Shown here: piece by piece, positions 32,834 to 41,751 of the stretch
How positions within the stretch are numbered: position 1 is the stretch's first letter
Layout of the letters: each line of letters opens with the position of its first letter
Source of the DNA: Anammoximicrobium sp964645045
GTDB lineage: Bacteria; Planctomycetota; Planctomycetia; Pirellulales; Pirellulaceae
Direction of reading: 5' to 3'
Assembly: GCA_964645045.1 (NCBI GenBank)
Contig: CAZXYZ010000014.1
Span: 62,001-126,000 of the forward strand
Length of the DNA: 64,000 bases
Notes under the pieces: model-generated
The model's input: only the letters and a program-made list of their open reading frames with translations
What the model was told of the DNA's origin: nothing
Database searches by the model: none
Translations under genes and position numbers: made by a program

Positions 32834-33853
32834 TTATGACAGATCCGACAGCATGGACTCCAGGAGCTCGCGGCCGGTGTGGCCCTCGGCGGCCGCTTCG
32901 TAGGTCAGCCGCATGCGGTGCAGCATCACGTCCTCGGCCAACTCGAACAAGTCTTCCGGCACCACGTAATCGCGGCCGCGGATGAACGCCCGGGCGCGGG
33001 AGGCGGCGGCCAGGGCCAGGCAAGCACGCGGACTGCAACCGAAATCCAACAGTTTCGATTGCCGCGTCCGCCGGACCAGCTCGACCGAGTGCTTGATGAA
33101 CACCTCGCTGACCTGAACCTGCTGCACCGCTTCCATCGCGCGCACCAGGTCCGCGATCGTCGCGCACGGCTCGGAGACAATCATGTCAAAAGCCGTTTTG
33201 GGGACAGCCCCGCCCGACTCTTTCTTCAGGCCCATCGCCAGCTGCCGCCGCAGGATGTCCTGCTCTTCGTCGTGCGAGGGATAATCGAGCCGATGGTAGA
33301 GCATAAAGCGGTCCAGCTGCGCCTCGGGCAACTCGAACGTGCCGGACTGTTCGACGGGATTCTGGGTGGCAATCACCAGAAACGGCACCGGCAATTTGAA
33401 GGTCTGGCCGCCGATCGTCACCTTGCGCTCCTGCATGGCTTCGAGCATGGCGCTTTGCGCCTTCGGGGCGGCGCGGTTGATCTCGTCGGCCAGCAGCAGA
33501 TTGGCGAAGATCGGTCCCTTCTGGACGCGGAACTCGCCCGTCTTCTGGTCCAGGACCTCGGAGCCGACGATGTCCGACGGCAGCAAGTCGATCGTGAACT
33601 GGATCCGCGAGAACTGCAGATCGACGGCCTTGGCCACGGCGTTCACCAACAGCGTCTTGGCCAGGCCCGGCACGCCCTGCAGCATCAGGTGGCCGCCGGT
33701 GAACAGCGCGATCAGGATGCGTTCGACCACGGCGTCCTGGCCGACGACCACTTCGGCCACGCGCCGGCGGACGTCCTCGCAAAAGCGGTTGGCGCCGTCG
33801 AACGGAGTGGACGCAGGGTGGGGGATGGTCTGGGGTTGCTCGGCGGTTTGCAT
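32834..33853 (-). CDS. moxR: MoxR-family AAA+ ATPase
   Basis: 339 residues, normal length. Walker A GVPGLAKT (60-67), Walker B LLLADEINRAAPKAQ (about 120), sensor 1 VIATQNPVEQSGTFELPEAQ, arginine-finger region LDRFMLYHRLDYP, sensor 2 SPRACLALAAASRARAFI and YVVPEDLFELAEDV. MoxR ATPases act as chaperones for metal insertion or complex assembly together with VWA proteins, here encoded on both sides. The start MQTAEQPQTI is preceded by AACC-rich sequence without a strong ribosome-binding site. Confidence 0.95.
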   Translation of the reverse strand: MQTAEQPQTIPHPASTPFDGANRFCEDVRRRVAEVVVGQDAVVERILIALFTGGHLMLQGVPGLAKTLLVNAVAKAVDLQFSRIQFTIDLLPSDIVGSEVLDQKTGEFRVQKGPIFANLLLADEINRAAPKAQSAMLEAMQERKVTIGGQTFKLPVPFLVIATQNPVEQSGTFELPEAQLDRFMLYHRLDYPSHDEEQDILRRQLAMGLKKESGGAVPKTAFDMIVSEPCATIADLVRAMEAVQQVQVSEVFIKHSVELVRRTRQSKLLDFGCSPRACLALAAASRARAFIRGRDYVVPEDLFELAEDVMLHRMRLTYEAAAEGHTGRELLESMLSDLS

Positions 33854-33936
33854 GAAGTGGTTCTCGTTACGTCAGGAAGTCATGTGTGGCGCGGGCATCG
33901 TGGGTGGAGCTTTGTTTATAGCGTCCCGCAGTGGTC

Positions 33937-34014
33937 GTTTAACGGCCAGCCGAAGGCGCCGGTGTTGCGAGCGAAGCCGTTCGGTACGCATTCGCCTTCG
34001 GTTTGCCGTTAAAC
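33937..34014. repeat. 78-bp palindromic element
   Basis: GTTTAACGGC at 33937 with CGAAGGCG, mirrored by CGCCTTCGG and GCCGTTAAAC ending 34014; imperfect in the middle. Lies between the stop of the 1,191-residue protein and moxR. Confidence 0.75.
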
Positions 34015-34043
34015 TTGGACGCCTGCGCCTCCGGGTTAAACGA

Positions 34044-37000
34044 TCAGCACGCGGCCCGCAGCCATTTCCGGGCTACGAGGCGCAGTTCATCCTCCGACAA
34101 TTTGCTGTGGACATTGCCACCGAAACACGAGGCTTGGATGCGATGGATGTCCTGCTGCATTTCCGACCGCTGGACGGGCGACAGACGCACCAGTTCGCTG
34201 CCGCCGAGCGCCCGCAGCAGTTGCACGACCACGAAGCCGTCGATCTCGGACGGCAGGTGGAAGACATCCGCCGCACGCAACGGCCGGTGCCGCGAACGGC
34301 GGGCCAGGTAGACCGCGGCCAGCACCAGCAGGACCAGCAACCCTACGCCACCACCGACCGCGGCGTACCGCAAGCGGCGATCAGGCGGATTGAGCCCTTC
34401 GGCCGTCGCCACCACCACCTCGCCCTTGCCCACGGCCGCCACCGGCTCGGTCAGATCGATCAGGTCCATCTCATCATAAGCCTGGTACGCAACCTTCGCC
34501 TCGCGCTGCGGTTTCGGAAGCTGCAGTTCGATCCGCCGCGGCGGGGAGAGCAGGGAAGCGGCATCGAGGGCCACGGTCCAATGGCGTTCGGACACGGCGT
34601 GGACCGTATCCCCCCAACTGTTGACTTGCCGCAGCATGGTCCCCTCGTGCGGATCGATGCGGGCGACGGGCATCTGCTGGCCCAGCGCGTCCATGTCCAG
34701 CAGCGCATCCAGTTCAGGAACCAGGCCGCAGGCAGTCGCTTTGATCTCGAGCAAAACCTCTTCGGTCGTTTCCAAGTTGCGTGGATCCAGTGTCTGGGTG
34801 ATGTCCACCCGGTCGTAGGGCCGCGGCGGAGTCGGCTGATCGGTCACTTTGATCATGGTCTCGGCGGACTCGGTGGTGATCCGCACGGGGCCGGTCAGGT
34901 CGAGGAATTCGAGGCTCATCTGGATGCGCGGGATTTTGTCCACGCTGGCGTCCTTGGCTTTGACCTGGATATAGGCCAGGACGGTCTCCTCCCACCCGGG
35001 CTGATCGGTGGGGCGGGGCTGCACGTCTTTGGGACTGAAGGCGATGGCCCGCACGTCGAAGAACAGCCCCAGGGCCTCGCGGATGTTCATCTCCAGTTCA
35101 TCGCGGCGGCCCTGCAACTGGCCCATCCGGTACGTGGGAACGAGGCTCTTTTCGACGGTCCTGCGGCCCGGCGAGTTGGCGGGCGGCAATTCGTTCACCA
35201 GGTATTTGCCGAAATCCGCCATCCGCCCCAAGGCTTCGGTGTGCTGGACGCTGAACACAATCCCGAACTCGTGATCGCGGCAGATCGTGTTGGGACCGTC
35301 CACCCGGGTCGTGAGCCGGGTCTCGTCAAGCAGATCGTCGTAATAGGCCACCTTGTCGCCCGCCTGGAATGCAAAGGGGCTCTCCTTCGTTATGACCAGC
35401 GAGCCGGCCAGGTACTTGTACTTGAGTTCCTCGTGCAGCGGGTTCTCGGTGTCGTCCATCCGGGCCTGGACGTGCTTGGCAAACAGGTTGATATGGGCCT
35501 GGGCAATGGGCTCGGGAAGCTTGCGCATCGTCTCGCGCAGCGTATTCAGCGCCCGGCGGTCCAAGGGCTTGGACAAATTCAGACGTCCGTCGGAATTGAC
35601 TCCCAGCAAACTGTGGAACCAGGCCAGGTACACGTCGATCGAGTATTGCCGCGGCGTCAGTTTGTCGGCCTGCGCGGCATACGCCTCCGCGGCGCGGACG
35701 AAATGGGCTTCGGCGAGGTTGTTCTTTTCGCGGAAGACGGCCATGCGGTCCGTGCTGGCGTCGCCGGCCAACTGCTGGTAGTATTCGAAGTCGCCCCAAT
35801 CGCTCAGCAGCGATCCGGCCAGCGTGAGGGTCTTCCAGTCTTCGGGATGTTTCGCGCACCGCTGGTCGATCATCTCGATCGCCGTCTGGTATCCCGTGCG
35901 CACCATGTCCAGCGTTTCCTGCTGGGTCCGCCGCGTGCCGGACTCCATCTGCACTTCCATCGTCCGCCACCGCGAAGACAGCCCTTGCGTCATCATGCGG
36001 ATCATCTGGAAGAAAACGTCTTCATCCATCCCGTCGATCGGGCCGAAGACCTTTTCGATATGCGTCCGCCGGTAGACCTCGGCCTTGCTGTAACAGACGT
36101 CGAACGCGCCGACCAGCAGTTCGGCGTTGCCCGGGGGAACGCCGTTGGCGCGGAACAGGTCCATCATCTCCGCCAGTCCGGCAATGTTCTTTTCCATCAT
36201 GATCGGCGTGACGGCGATCCGCGCCTCGGCCGCCAGGTTGTATTTCCTGCGGACCGCCTCGGGCACTTGCGGGTCGTGGCGGTAGGCCCACGCCTTGAGG
36301 TACTCCTCGGCCAGGGAAACGCCCGCCCGGGGATTGCGGGCGGCCAGCGCGACAATCCGCTGGGCGGCGTCCTGATACCGGTCGCTGACCAGCACGGCCT
36401 TCGACAGGCACACGTCCACCTTCTCGCGCATCGGGGCCGGCAATGCTTCCGCCCAGCGGCCTTCGGGTGCCGAAGCCAGCAGCTCACCCGGCACGACGTG
36501 CGGTTTGTTTCCGGCCGCGGCCCGGTAACCAGGATGGACATTAAATGTGTGCTCCGCTTCGACAATCCACCCATCCGCCATGGCCACCGCCACGCTTTCC
36601 CAGGGAGCTTGCGACAGTCCGGTTTTCTCGCCCACGCACTGCAGCAGCGTCTTTTGAGCGGCCAGGTAGTTGGTCCGCAGGGCGACATCCGCGTCGTTGG
36701 TTTTGCCGGCCGCGCGTTTTCCCAGGGCGACGGCGAGGCTCAGAACGCTGGCGAGGTCCCGCTGCACGAGTTCGCGGATCCACGGATCGAACGCCGCGGC
36801 CTGAGCCTTGCCCAGCAGGTCCGCCAGCTGATCGGCCGCTTGCTGGCGTTTGCCGTTGTCCGCATCCGGAGCGGTCAGCACCTTGGCGTGTTCCACCCAC
36901 AGGCGGGCGATCCGCGATTGCTGGAACCGGTCCAGTTCCTCCTGCGAAGCGAGGAACTTGAGCAACTCGTCGCGGACCGCTTCGTCCTCGATTTGCGCTG

Positions 37001-37619
37001 CCTCGCCTGCGCTGGGCAGATACGTGCGGGCCAATTCGTCAAAGCCGCCGTGCATCAAGATCCGGCCGGTCGGCAAACGCTTCGGACCGTCGCGGCCGAG
37101 CAGGCGCGTGCCTTTCTCGAACGCCTGTTTCAGCCAGATTTCTTGTTCGGCGGGCACCGCCACGCGCAACAGCAAGCCCAGCTTGCGAATCCGGTCCGTA
37201 TCGAGTTCGCCGGGACAGGCGTCGGCCAGACCCAGGAAATCGTCCAGGGTCAGCAGCGGTGTGCTGCGTCCCGCCAAATCGCCCAACATTCGATTGTAGA
37301 CCTCGGCGGCGAAATCATCCGGCAAGCGGTCGAGCGTCTGCCGGACTTCGTCCCAGTCTCCCTCATAGAAGGCGCGAAAAAAGCGGTCGGCCGGCTCCAG
37401 CTTGACCGGCTCGGTTTGCGCGAGCTGCTGCACTTGGCTGTACAGCGCTGCCGCGTTGCGGTAATACCGATCCCGCACCAGGCGGCTGTACTGCTTGCGC
37501 AGTTCCGCCGCCTCTTGTTGAGCTGCCGCCTCGGCGTTCTGTGCGGCCACGTTACGGCCGGCGGCCGCCGTCGCCAGGACGGAGAGCAGAACAGCAGTGA
37601 CGACCCGTCGCCTGGACAT
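34044..37619 (-). CDS. Large secreted, C-terminally anchored protein of the VWA/MoxR operon, unknown function
   Basis: 1,191 residues from ATG 37619, with GGAAGGA upstream; the previous gene's stop is 1 base away. Signal peptide MSRRRVVTAVLLSVLATAAA. The first ~750 residues are helical and TPR-like (KQYSRLVRDRYYRNAAALYS; LAWFHSLLGVNSDGRLNLS). A beta-rich part follows (~800-1090), then a membrane helix VGGGVGLLVLLVLAAVYLAR near 1,100 and a ~75-residue cytoplasmic tail. I recognise no named domain. Position inside the MoxR/VWA operon suggests a substrate or scaffold for that chaperone system. Confidence 0.75.
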   Translation of the reverse strand: MSRRRVVTAVLLSVLATAAAGRNVAAQNAEAAAQQEAAELRKQYSRLVRDRYYRNAAALYSQVQQLAQTEPVKLEPADRFFRAFYEGDWDEVRQTLDRLPDDFAAEVYNRMLGDLAGRSTPLLTLDDFLGLADACPGELDTDRIRKLGLLLRVAVPAEQEIWLKQAFEKGTRLLGRDGPKRLPTGRILMHGGFDELARTYLPSAGEAAQIEDEAVRDELLKFLASQEELDRFQQSRIARLWVEHAKVLTAPDADNGKRQQAADQLADLLGKAQAAAFDPWIRELVQRDLASVLSLAVALGKRAAGKTNDADVALRTNYLAAQKTLLQCVGEKTGLSQAPWESVAVAMADGWIVEAEHTFNVHPGYRAAAGNKPHVVPGELLASAPEGRWAEALPAPMREKVDVCLSKAVLVSDRYQDAAQRIVALAARNPRAGVSLAEEYLKAWAYRHDPQVPEAVRRKYNLAAEARIAVTPIMMEKNIAGLAEMMDLFRANGVPPGNAELLVGAFDVCYSKAEVYRRTHIEKVFGPIDGMDEDVFFQMIRMMTQGLSSRWRTMEVQMESGTRRTQQETLDMVRTGYQTAIEMIDQRCAKHPEDWKTLTLAGSLLSDWGDFEYYQQLAGDASTDRMAVFREKNNLAEAHFVRAAEAYAAQADKLTPRQYSIDVYLAWFHSLLGVNSDGRLNLSKPLDRRALNTLRETMRKLPEPIAQAHINLFAKHVQARMDDTENPLHEELKYKYLAGSLVITKESPFAFQAGDKVAYYDDLLDETRLTTRVDGPNTICRDHEFGIVFSVQHTEALGRMADFGKYLVNELPPANSPGRRTVEKSLVPTYRMGQLQGRRDELEMNIREALGLFFDVRAIAFSPKDVQPRPTDQPGWEETVLAYIQVKAKDASVDKIPRIQMSLEFLDLTGPVRITTESAETMIKVTDQPTPPRPYDRVDITQTLDPRNLETTEEVLLEIKATACGLVPELDALLDMDALGQQMPVARIDPHEGTMLRQVNSWGDTVHAVSERHWTVALDAASLLSPPRRIELQLPKPQREAKVAYQAYDEMDLIDLTEPVAAVGKGEVVVATAEGLNPPDRRLRYAAVGGGVGLLVLLVLAAVYLARRSRHRPLRAADVFHLPSEIDGFVVVQLLRALGGSELVRLSPVQRSEMQQDIHRIQASCFGGNVHSKLSEDELRLVARKWLRAAC

Positions 37620-37620
37620 G

Positions 37621-37950
37621 CTACGATCCTTCCAACTCGAGTTCGGTGAGTTCTTCCCGGCCATCGCTCTCCGGTTGGGGCTCCGGCGGCTCGTCGTTCT
37701 CCATCGTCAACAGCGCGGCGGCGGCTCGCGCACCTCCGCCCCCGCCCCCTTGCGGCGGAGGCGGCGGTGCCTGCATCCGCAGCACCGCTTCCAGGTTCTG
37801 CAGCATGACCGTGTCGATTCCCTTGATCCCGCGGATCGACTGCAGCGAACCGTCGTTGGTCGTGAACACCTGCGACACAGGTTCGCCGACTTCGGCGGCA
37901 ACGGCGGCCGCCGCAGACAGGGCCAAAAGAATAAGGAAACGATTTCTCAC
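37621..37950 (-). CDS. Small secreted Gly/Pro-rich protein
   Basis: 109 residues. Signal peptide MRNRFLILLALSAAAAVAA, a short motif TTNDGSLQSIRGIKGIDTVM, a proline run followed by a glycine run (residues ~62-73), and an acidic tail TELELEGS. Function unknown. The stop is one base before the start of the 1,191-residue gene, so they are translationally coupled. Confidence 0.65.
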   Translation of the reverse strand: MRNRFLILLALSAAAAVAAEVGEPVSQVFTTNDGSLQSIRGIKGIDTVMLQNLEAVLRMQAPPPPPQGGGGGGARAAAALLTMENDEPPEPQPESDGREELTELELEGS

Positions 37951-37989
37951 GAGTTAATCCTTGTCTAAGGCGAACTGGCTTTCCCGTCG

Positions 37990-38330
37990 TAACCCGAAGC
38001 GTAAGCGAGGAGCTTGCCGTTTCCGCAGCACCTGGCTTACGCTTTTTGAAGTTGCGCATTTTGGGCGGACACGCCCCCGCCGAGCTTGCTCGGTGGAGTG
38101 ATGATTTTGCACTACGTGGAAACGGCGAGTTTTCCGGCTCCCCGCCGAGCTTGCTCGGTGGAAGCCATGATTGGTCGGCGAGCGTGTGCAGGCCGAATCA
38201 CTCGCTCCCCCGAGCAAGCTCGGCGGGGGCGGAATCCTCCGCATGGTCCGCCCGTAGTGCCGAATCGCCGTCCCACCGAGCAAGCTCGGCGGAGACGAAT
38301 GCGCAACTTCAAAACTTACGCTTCGGGTTA
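37990..38330. repeat. 341-bp nested palindromic element
   Basis: Outer arms TAACCCGAAGCGTAAGC (37990) and CTTACGCTTCGGGTTA (ending 38330); second pair GAAGTTGCGCAT (38048) and ATGCGCAACTTC (38299). Inside are four 14-bp palindromes: CCGAGCTTGCTCGG at 38080 and 38145, and CCGAGCAAGCTCGG at 38210 and 38276, arranged as two converging pairs. It fills the gap between two genes of one operon. The outer arms recur at 56905-56966. Confidence 0.9.
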
Positions 38331-38332
38331 CT

Positions 38333-38911
38333 TCACTTCTTCCTGTCGGCCGGGGTGTCCTCCACCGCGCGCTCAAACTGGCGGCGAACGCGCTCTTCGT
38401 ACTGTTCAAATTCCTGCGGGTTCTCCAGTTCGGCCAGGTATCGAAACAGCTGTCGGGACCGTTCGGCGAAAGGACGCCATTCGTCCTCCGAAGCGCCGCT
38501 CGTTTTCAGGACCCAGGTGGCTTGGTAGTGGGCTTTGCCGAGCTGTTCCCGCACGCCGCGCGTGATCCGCGCGTTCTCGCCGTAGCAGGCCGCCGTCTCC
38601 TGCAGCAGCCCCGTCAGGTCTTCAATTGCCGTGGCGAGATCCAGCATTTCCAGGCGGGCTTCGCAAATCGCCAGCCGGATCTGGTGGAACACCAACGGAT
38701 CTTCGTCGGGCGGCAGTTCCGCGGTCAACTCGTTGTAGCGGCGGATGATCTCCTCCCAATTGGGCTCCGGCTCCCGTGTCAGCCGCTGGATTTCCACCAG
38801 CCGGACATGGCACCGTTCGCGAGCCATCTGCCGGGGACCTTCGTTGAAGTGGTACGCCGCGACGCCCACGGGGAACAGCATCCACAACAGAACAAGCGTT
38901 CTTCGGCTCAT
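38333..38911 (-). CDS. Hypothetical membrane-anchored helical protein of the VWA operon
   Basis: 192 residues from ATG 38911, which overlaps the VWA stop as ATGA. MSRRTLVLLWMLFPVGVAAY is a signal anchor; the rest is helical and TPR-like (MLDLATAIEDLTGLLQETAA; SRQLFRYLAELENPQEF). No domain recognised. Coupling to the VWA gene suggests a joint role. Confidence 0.75.
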   Translation of the reverse strand: MSRRTLVLLWMLFPVGVAAYHFNEGPRQMARERCHVRLVEIQRLTREPEPNWEEIIRRYNELTAELPPDEDPLVFHQIRLAICEARLEMLDLATAIEDLTGLLQETAACYGENARITRGVREQLGKAHYQATWVLKTSGASEDEWRPFAERSRQLFRYLAELENPQEFEQYEERVRRQFERAVEDTPADRKK

Positions 38912-39921
38912 CGTGCGGCCCCTTCCGTCTTGGCGGGCCGGCTGACTCGAACCGTTTTCCAATCGCTGCCAAAGTACTCCAACGCTACGGGAATCAAGGC
39001 CTGGCCGGCCGCTGCAGCGGCCAACACATAGATGGCGATATCCACCAGGCTGTACGAGGTCTTGGTGCCGCCGCTGCGGACCAACCCGCCGAGGGCCAGG
39101 GTCGTGAGGTGTTTGTTGTTGACGTCGATGTACTTTCCCCGCAAGCGTCCAGCCAGCGTGCCCAATACCGACGCATCCTGGCGTGACATGTGGCCGTCGA
39201 TGAACGTTCCTTGGTTGGGGTCGCCGACTCCCAGCACGTACACATCGCGGACGGCCGCCGGCGGTTTGGGAATGACGCCCAGTTCCATGGCGTCGCCGTC
39301 GGTCAACAGGAACACGGTGGTGCTCGCTTCAGGATACTCCACCAGGTGCTCAAGCGTCTTCCGCACGCCGCTTCCCAGGTCCGTCTGGCCCGGTTTCATG
39401 ACGTACCAGACGGGCAGTCCGTTGAACACGTTGCGGACCAACTCGGGATCCTTGGCGTCGACGACGACCGGGATCGCATCGGTGTAGAACACGATTACCG
39501 AGTGGACCACATCGCCGTCGAGCCGCCGGAGGATGCCATCGACCACCTCGTGAGCCCGCTGAGCCCGCGTGATTTCGCGTTTGGGCCCGGCGTCCCGCAG
39601 CAACATGCTGGGAGACAGATCCGCCACAAACACCGCATGCCGCTTGGATTCCCGGCGGTCTTCCGTGCTTTTGTCCGTCTGAAAGACTCCCCCGGTTCCG
39701 AACAGCAGTGTCGTCAAGGACCACGCCATGGCCGCCAGCGCGATGGCCCTGGCGATCGGGACGAAGCGGACCCAACGCCGCGGCACCCCGCTCGGCCCCA
39801 CCGCCAGCCGGGCCACAGCGCGGCAGCGCCGCTCGTGCAGCTTTTCTGCGGCCAGCACCAGCAGCAATACGCCGCCGGCAGCGGCAATCGGAATCTGGAA
39901 TTCAACAGGCAGGGGCATCAA
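38908..39921 (-). CDS. VWA-domain membrane protein, BatB-like
   Basis: 337 residues. Starts MMPLPVEFQIPIAAAGGVLL (second ATG at 39918 possible). Two N-terminal membrane helices, VWA MIDAS VFVADLSPSMLLRD (DxSxS), TDLGSGVRKTLEHLVEYPEA, and TTVFLLTDGDAMELG, then a C-terminal helix YSLVDIAIYVLAAAAAGQAL. First recognisable gene of the long minus-strand MoxR/Bat-type operon that runs to about 29.9 kb. Confidence 0.88.
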   Translation of the reverse strand: MMPLPVEFQIPIAAAGGVLLLVLAAEKLHERRCRAVARLAVGPSGVPRRWVRFVPIARAIALAAMAWSLTTLLFGTGGVFQTDKSTEDRRESKRHAVFVADLSPSMLLRDAGPKREITRAQRAHEVVDGILRRLDGDVVHSVIVFYTDAIPVVVDAKDPELVRNVFNGLPVWYVMKPGQTDLGSGVRKTLEHLVEYPEASTTVFLLTDGDAMELGVIPKPPAAVRDVYVLGVGDPNQGTFIDGHMSRQDASVLGTLAGRLRGKYIDVNNKHLTTLALGGLVRSGGTKTSYSLVDIAIYVLAAAAAGQALIPVALEYFGSDWKTVRVSRPAKTEGAAR

Positions 39922-40032
39922 GGCGCCGTGGGGCGGAAGTCGGAGGACGTCGTGGCAGGCAACACGGCCCTATTGTGCTCGTTCGCGCCGTGCTTGTCAA
40001 AGCGGGGTCACATTGATCCGTCACGGACCCGG

Positions 40033-40294
40033 TTTGCCGGTTCCCACGCATCGCGACGGCACGCCGGACAGTTTTTAGATCCTGGGCAGTTGGCCGGCCC
40101 AGTGGCATCCCGACGACGTCTTATTCTACGACCACTTTCCAGAGGACCGCACGGGCGCCTCGATCCTCGGCACGTGCATCCGCGGCGGTACGGTCGTGAC
40201 CAGCGGCGTCACCGATTGTGCCCACGTTTTGCGCGGCAAAGACCGGGTCGTTGAACGCAGCACCAAGAACGTCCTCGACCGACTGGGCAAGTGA
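40033..40294 (+). pseudogene. Broken 3' copy of the dimethylformamidase-like gene
   Basis: This stretch matches, at roughly nine bases in ten, the last ~260 bases of the intact gene ending at 43724: PTHRDGTPDS, then a TAG stop where the intact copy has CAG, then ILGSWPAQWHPDD, TVVTSGVTD and NVLDRLGK with TGA. The 5' three quarters are missing. It is a remnant of a tandem paralogue or duplication, with the ATPase/TOPRIM-like pair lying between it and the intact copy. Confidence 0.85.
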
Positions 40295-40364
40295 GTTGCG
40301 GCGTGGACGGCTTCGCCGGTGTGCCGGTGCGTACCGATTTGTTGAACGTTCGATGGCTTGTCGG

Positions 40365-40402
40365 CGGTCTCGCGGGACCGAGTGAGTCGGTCTGCCAGAC
40401 CG
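40365..40402. repeat. Two adjacent short hairpins in a gene-free stretch
   Basis: CGGTCTCGCGGGACCG (40365-40380) and CGGTCTGCCAGACCG (40388-40402). The surrounding 40295-40650 shows no gene. They could end transcription from the remnant or be REP-like sequences. Confidence 0.55.
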
Positions 40403-40650
40403 AAATCCCTTCTTCGCCGTATGTATGGAAAACCGCCCAATCCGCGTCAGCGGACGACGATGCGCGACCGTCTTCATTCCGCGCAGGATTATCGCTGCTC
40501 AGGACTGGCGTCTGGAAAGGGCGCGCCTATAATCGGAGCTTGGTACGTTTGAGGGAATCGGCGATGAACTGGTAAAGGTCTTGTTGGCGACTCCCACAGA
40601 ACTTCCTTGGCTCGTCACATCAGGAGCAAACCCGCACTTCCGCAACTCGC

Positions 40651-41751
40651 ATGATTGAAAGACTTTACGTCCACAACTTCCGCTGTTTCGAGAACTTTAC
40701 GCTCGATTTTACGGGCCGCCCATCCTTGTTGGTGATCGGCAAGAACGGGACAGGGAAGTCGACGGTATTGCGCTGCCTGACGCTGTTTCAGAGTATCTGC
40801 CGCGGCTCCAACCGTGTTGGCAATCTTGTCTCGGCGAGTGATTTCACCCAGCATCGCACGGATCATCCCATGCGGTTTGAGGTTGAATTGAAACTGTCCG
40901 GCAAACGGTTCAAGTACGCCGTCTCCTTCGAATGGCCAGCGAACTTCCGGGAGGCGCGTATTCTGGACGAATGCCTTTCGGTCGACGGGCAGTCCATCTT
41001 CACCCGCCACCAAGCGCAGACCCAACTCTCGGGCGGAGCGGCGTTCGGCATCGACTGGCACACCGTCGCGCTGCCGATCATCAACGCGCGGCCAGGCGAA
41101 CAGGCGATTCAAGACATTAAGTCGTTCTTCGGCTCCATGATCTTGATCGCACCGATTCCGGCGAAGATGACAGGATTCTCCGAAGAACCTACGATTGAGT
41201 TACAGGACGATGCCGCGAATTATGCGTCGTGTCTGAGGGCATTGCTCGGGCAGAAGCCCGCGGCGTACAGCGTCTTCGATTCGTACGTCAAAACGGTGAT
41301 CCCCGATTTTTCATCGATCGAGAATGTGGAACGCGGCGAGAACGGCACCCAGTTGATTGTCAAGTTTGAGCGGCAGAATCCGCAGCGCAGCCTCACGGTC
41401 GAGTTCAAGGCACTCTCCGACGGCGAGAAGTGCTTCTTCCTCAGCGCGTATATCATTGCCACGAACACGGTCGGCTGGCCGGTCTTCTGCATGTGGGACG
41501 AACCGGACAACCACCTTTCGCTTTCCGAAGTCGGCCAATTCATCACCGGCCTACGGAAGATGACGAATCGGAGCGGTCAATTCATCGCAACGACCCACCA
41601 TCCGGAAACCGTTCGCAAATTCTCCGACGAAACCACCTTCGTGCTCACACGTAAAGGCCATCTGGATCCCGCCGTCGTGAGGCCACTCGCCGACTTCACC
41701 TATAGCGGCGACTTGATCAACGCCCTGATTCGCGACGAGATTATCGGGTGA
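40651..41751 (+). CDS. AAA-type (SMC/ABC-like, AAA_15/AAA_21) ATPase of a two-gene module
   Basis: 366 residues. MIERLYVHNFRCFENFTLDF is the typical start of OLD/RecF-like ATPases. Walker A VIGKNGTGKST (30-38), ABC signature-like LSDGEKCFFLSA (about 254), Walker B PVFCMWDEPDNHLS with D283-E284, and H-loop IATTHHPETVRKF. There is no nuclease domain in the chain. The stop overlaps the start of the next gene (GTGA). ATPases of this kind pair with small TOPRIM or nuclease effectors in phage-defence systems such as PARIS or AbiL-type pairs; the exact family is not determined. Its upstream region contains no recognised promoter. Confidence 0.85.
   Translation: MIERLYVHNFRCFENFTLDFTGRPSLLVIGKNGTGKSTVLRCLTLFQSICRGSNRVGNLVSASDFTQHRTDHPMRFEVELKLSGKRFKYAVSFEWPANFREARILDECLSVDGQSIFTRHQAQTQLSGGAAFGIDWHTVALPIINARPGEQAIQDIKSFFGSMILIAPIPAKMTGFSEEPTIELQDDAANYASCLRALLGQKPAAYSVFDSYVKTVIPDFSSIENVERGENGTQLIVKFERQNPQRSLTVEFKALSDGEKCFFLSAYIIATNTVGWPVFCMWDEPDNHLSLSEVGQFITGLRKMTNRSGQFIATTHHPETVRKFSDETTFVLTRKGHLDPAVVRPLADFTYSGDLINALIRDEIIG

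Noticed and set aside
33339..37649. A 1,436-codon plus-strand open frame over the moxR/large-protein region.
   Set aside because: It is antisense to genes with clear motifs (MoxR, signal peptide, TPR-like). Long shadow frames are expected in this GC-rich sequence and its translation shows no domain.
38080..38289. CRISPR array from the four CCGAGCTTGCTCGG-like repeats.
   Set aside because: Repeats are 14 bp, palindromic, alternate in orientation, and spacers vary from about 50 to 55 bases; no cas genes are present.
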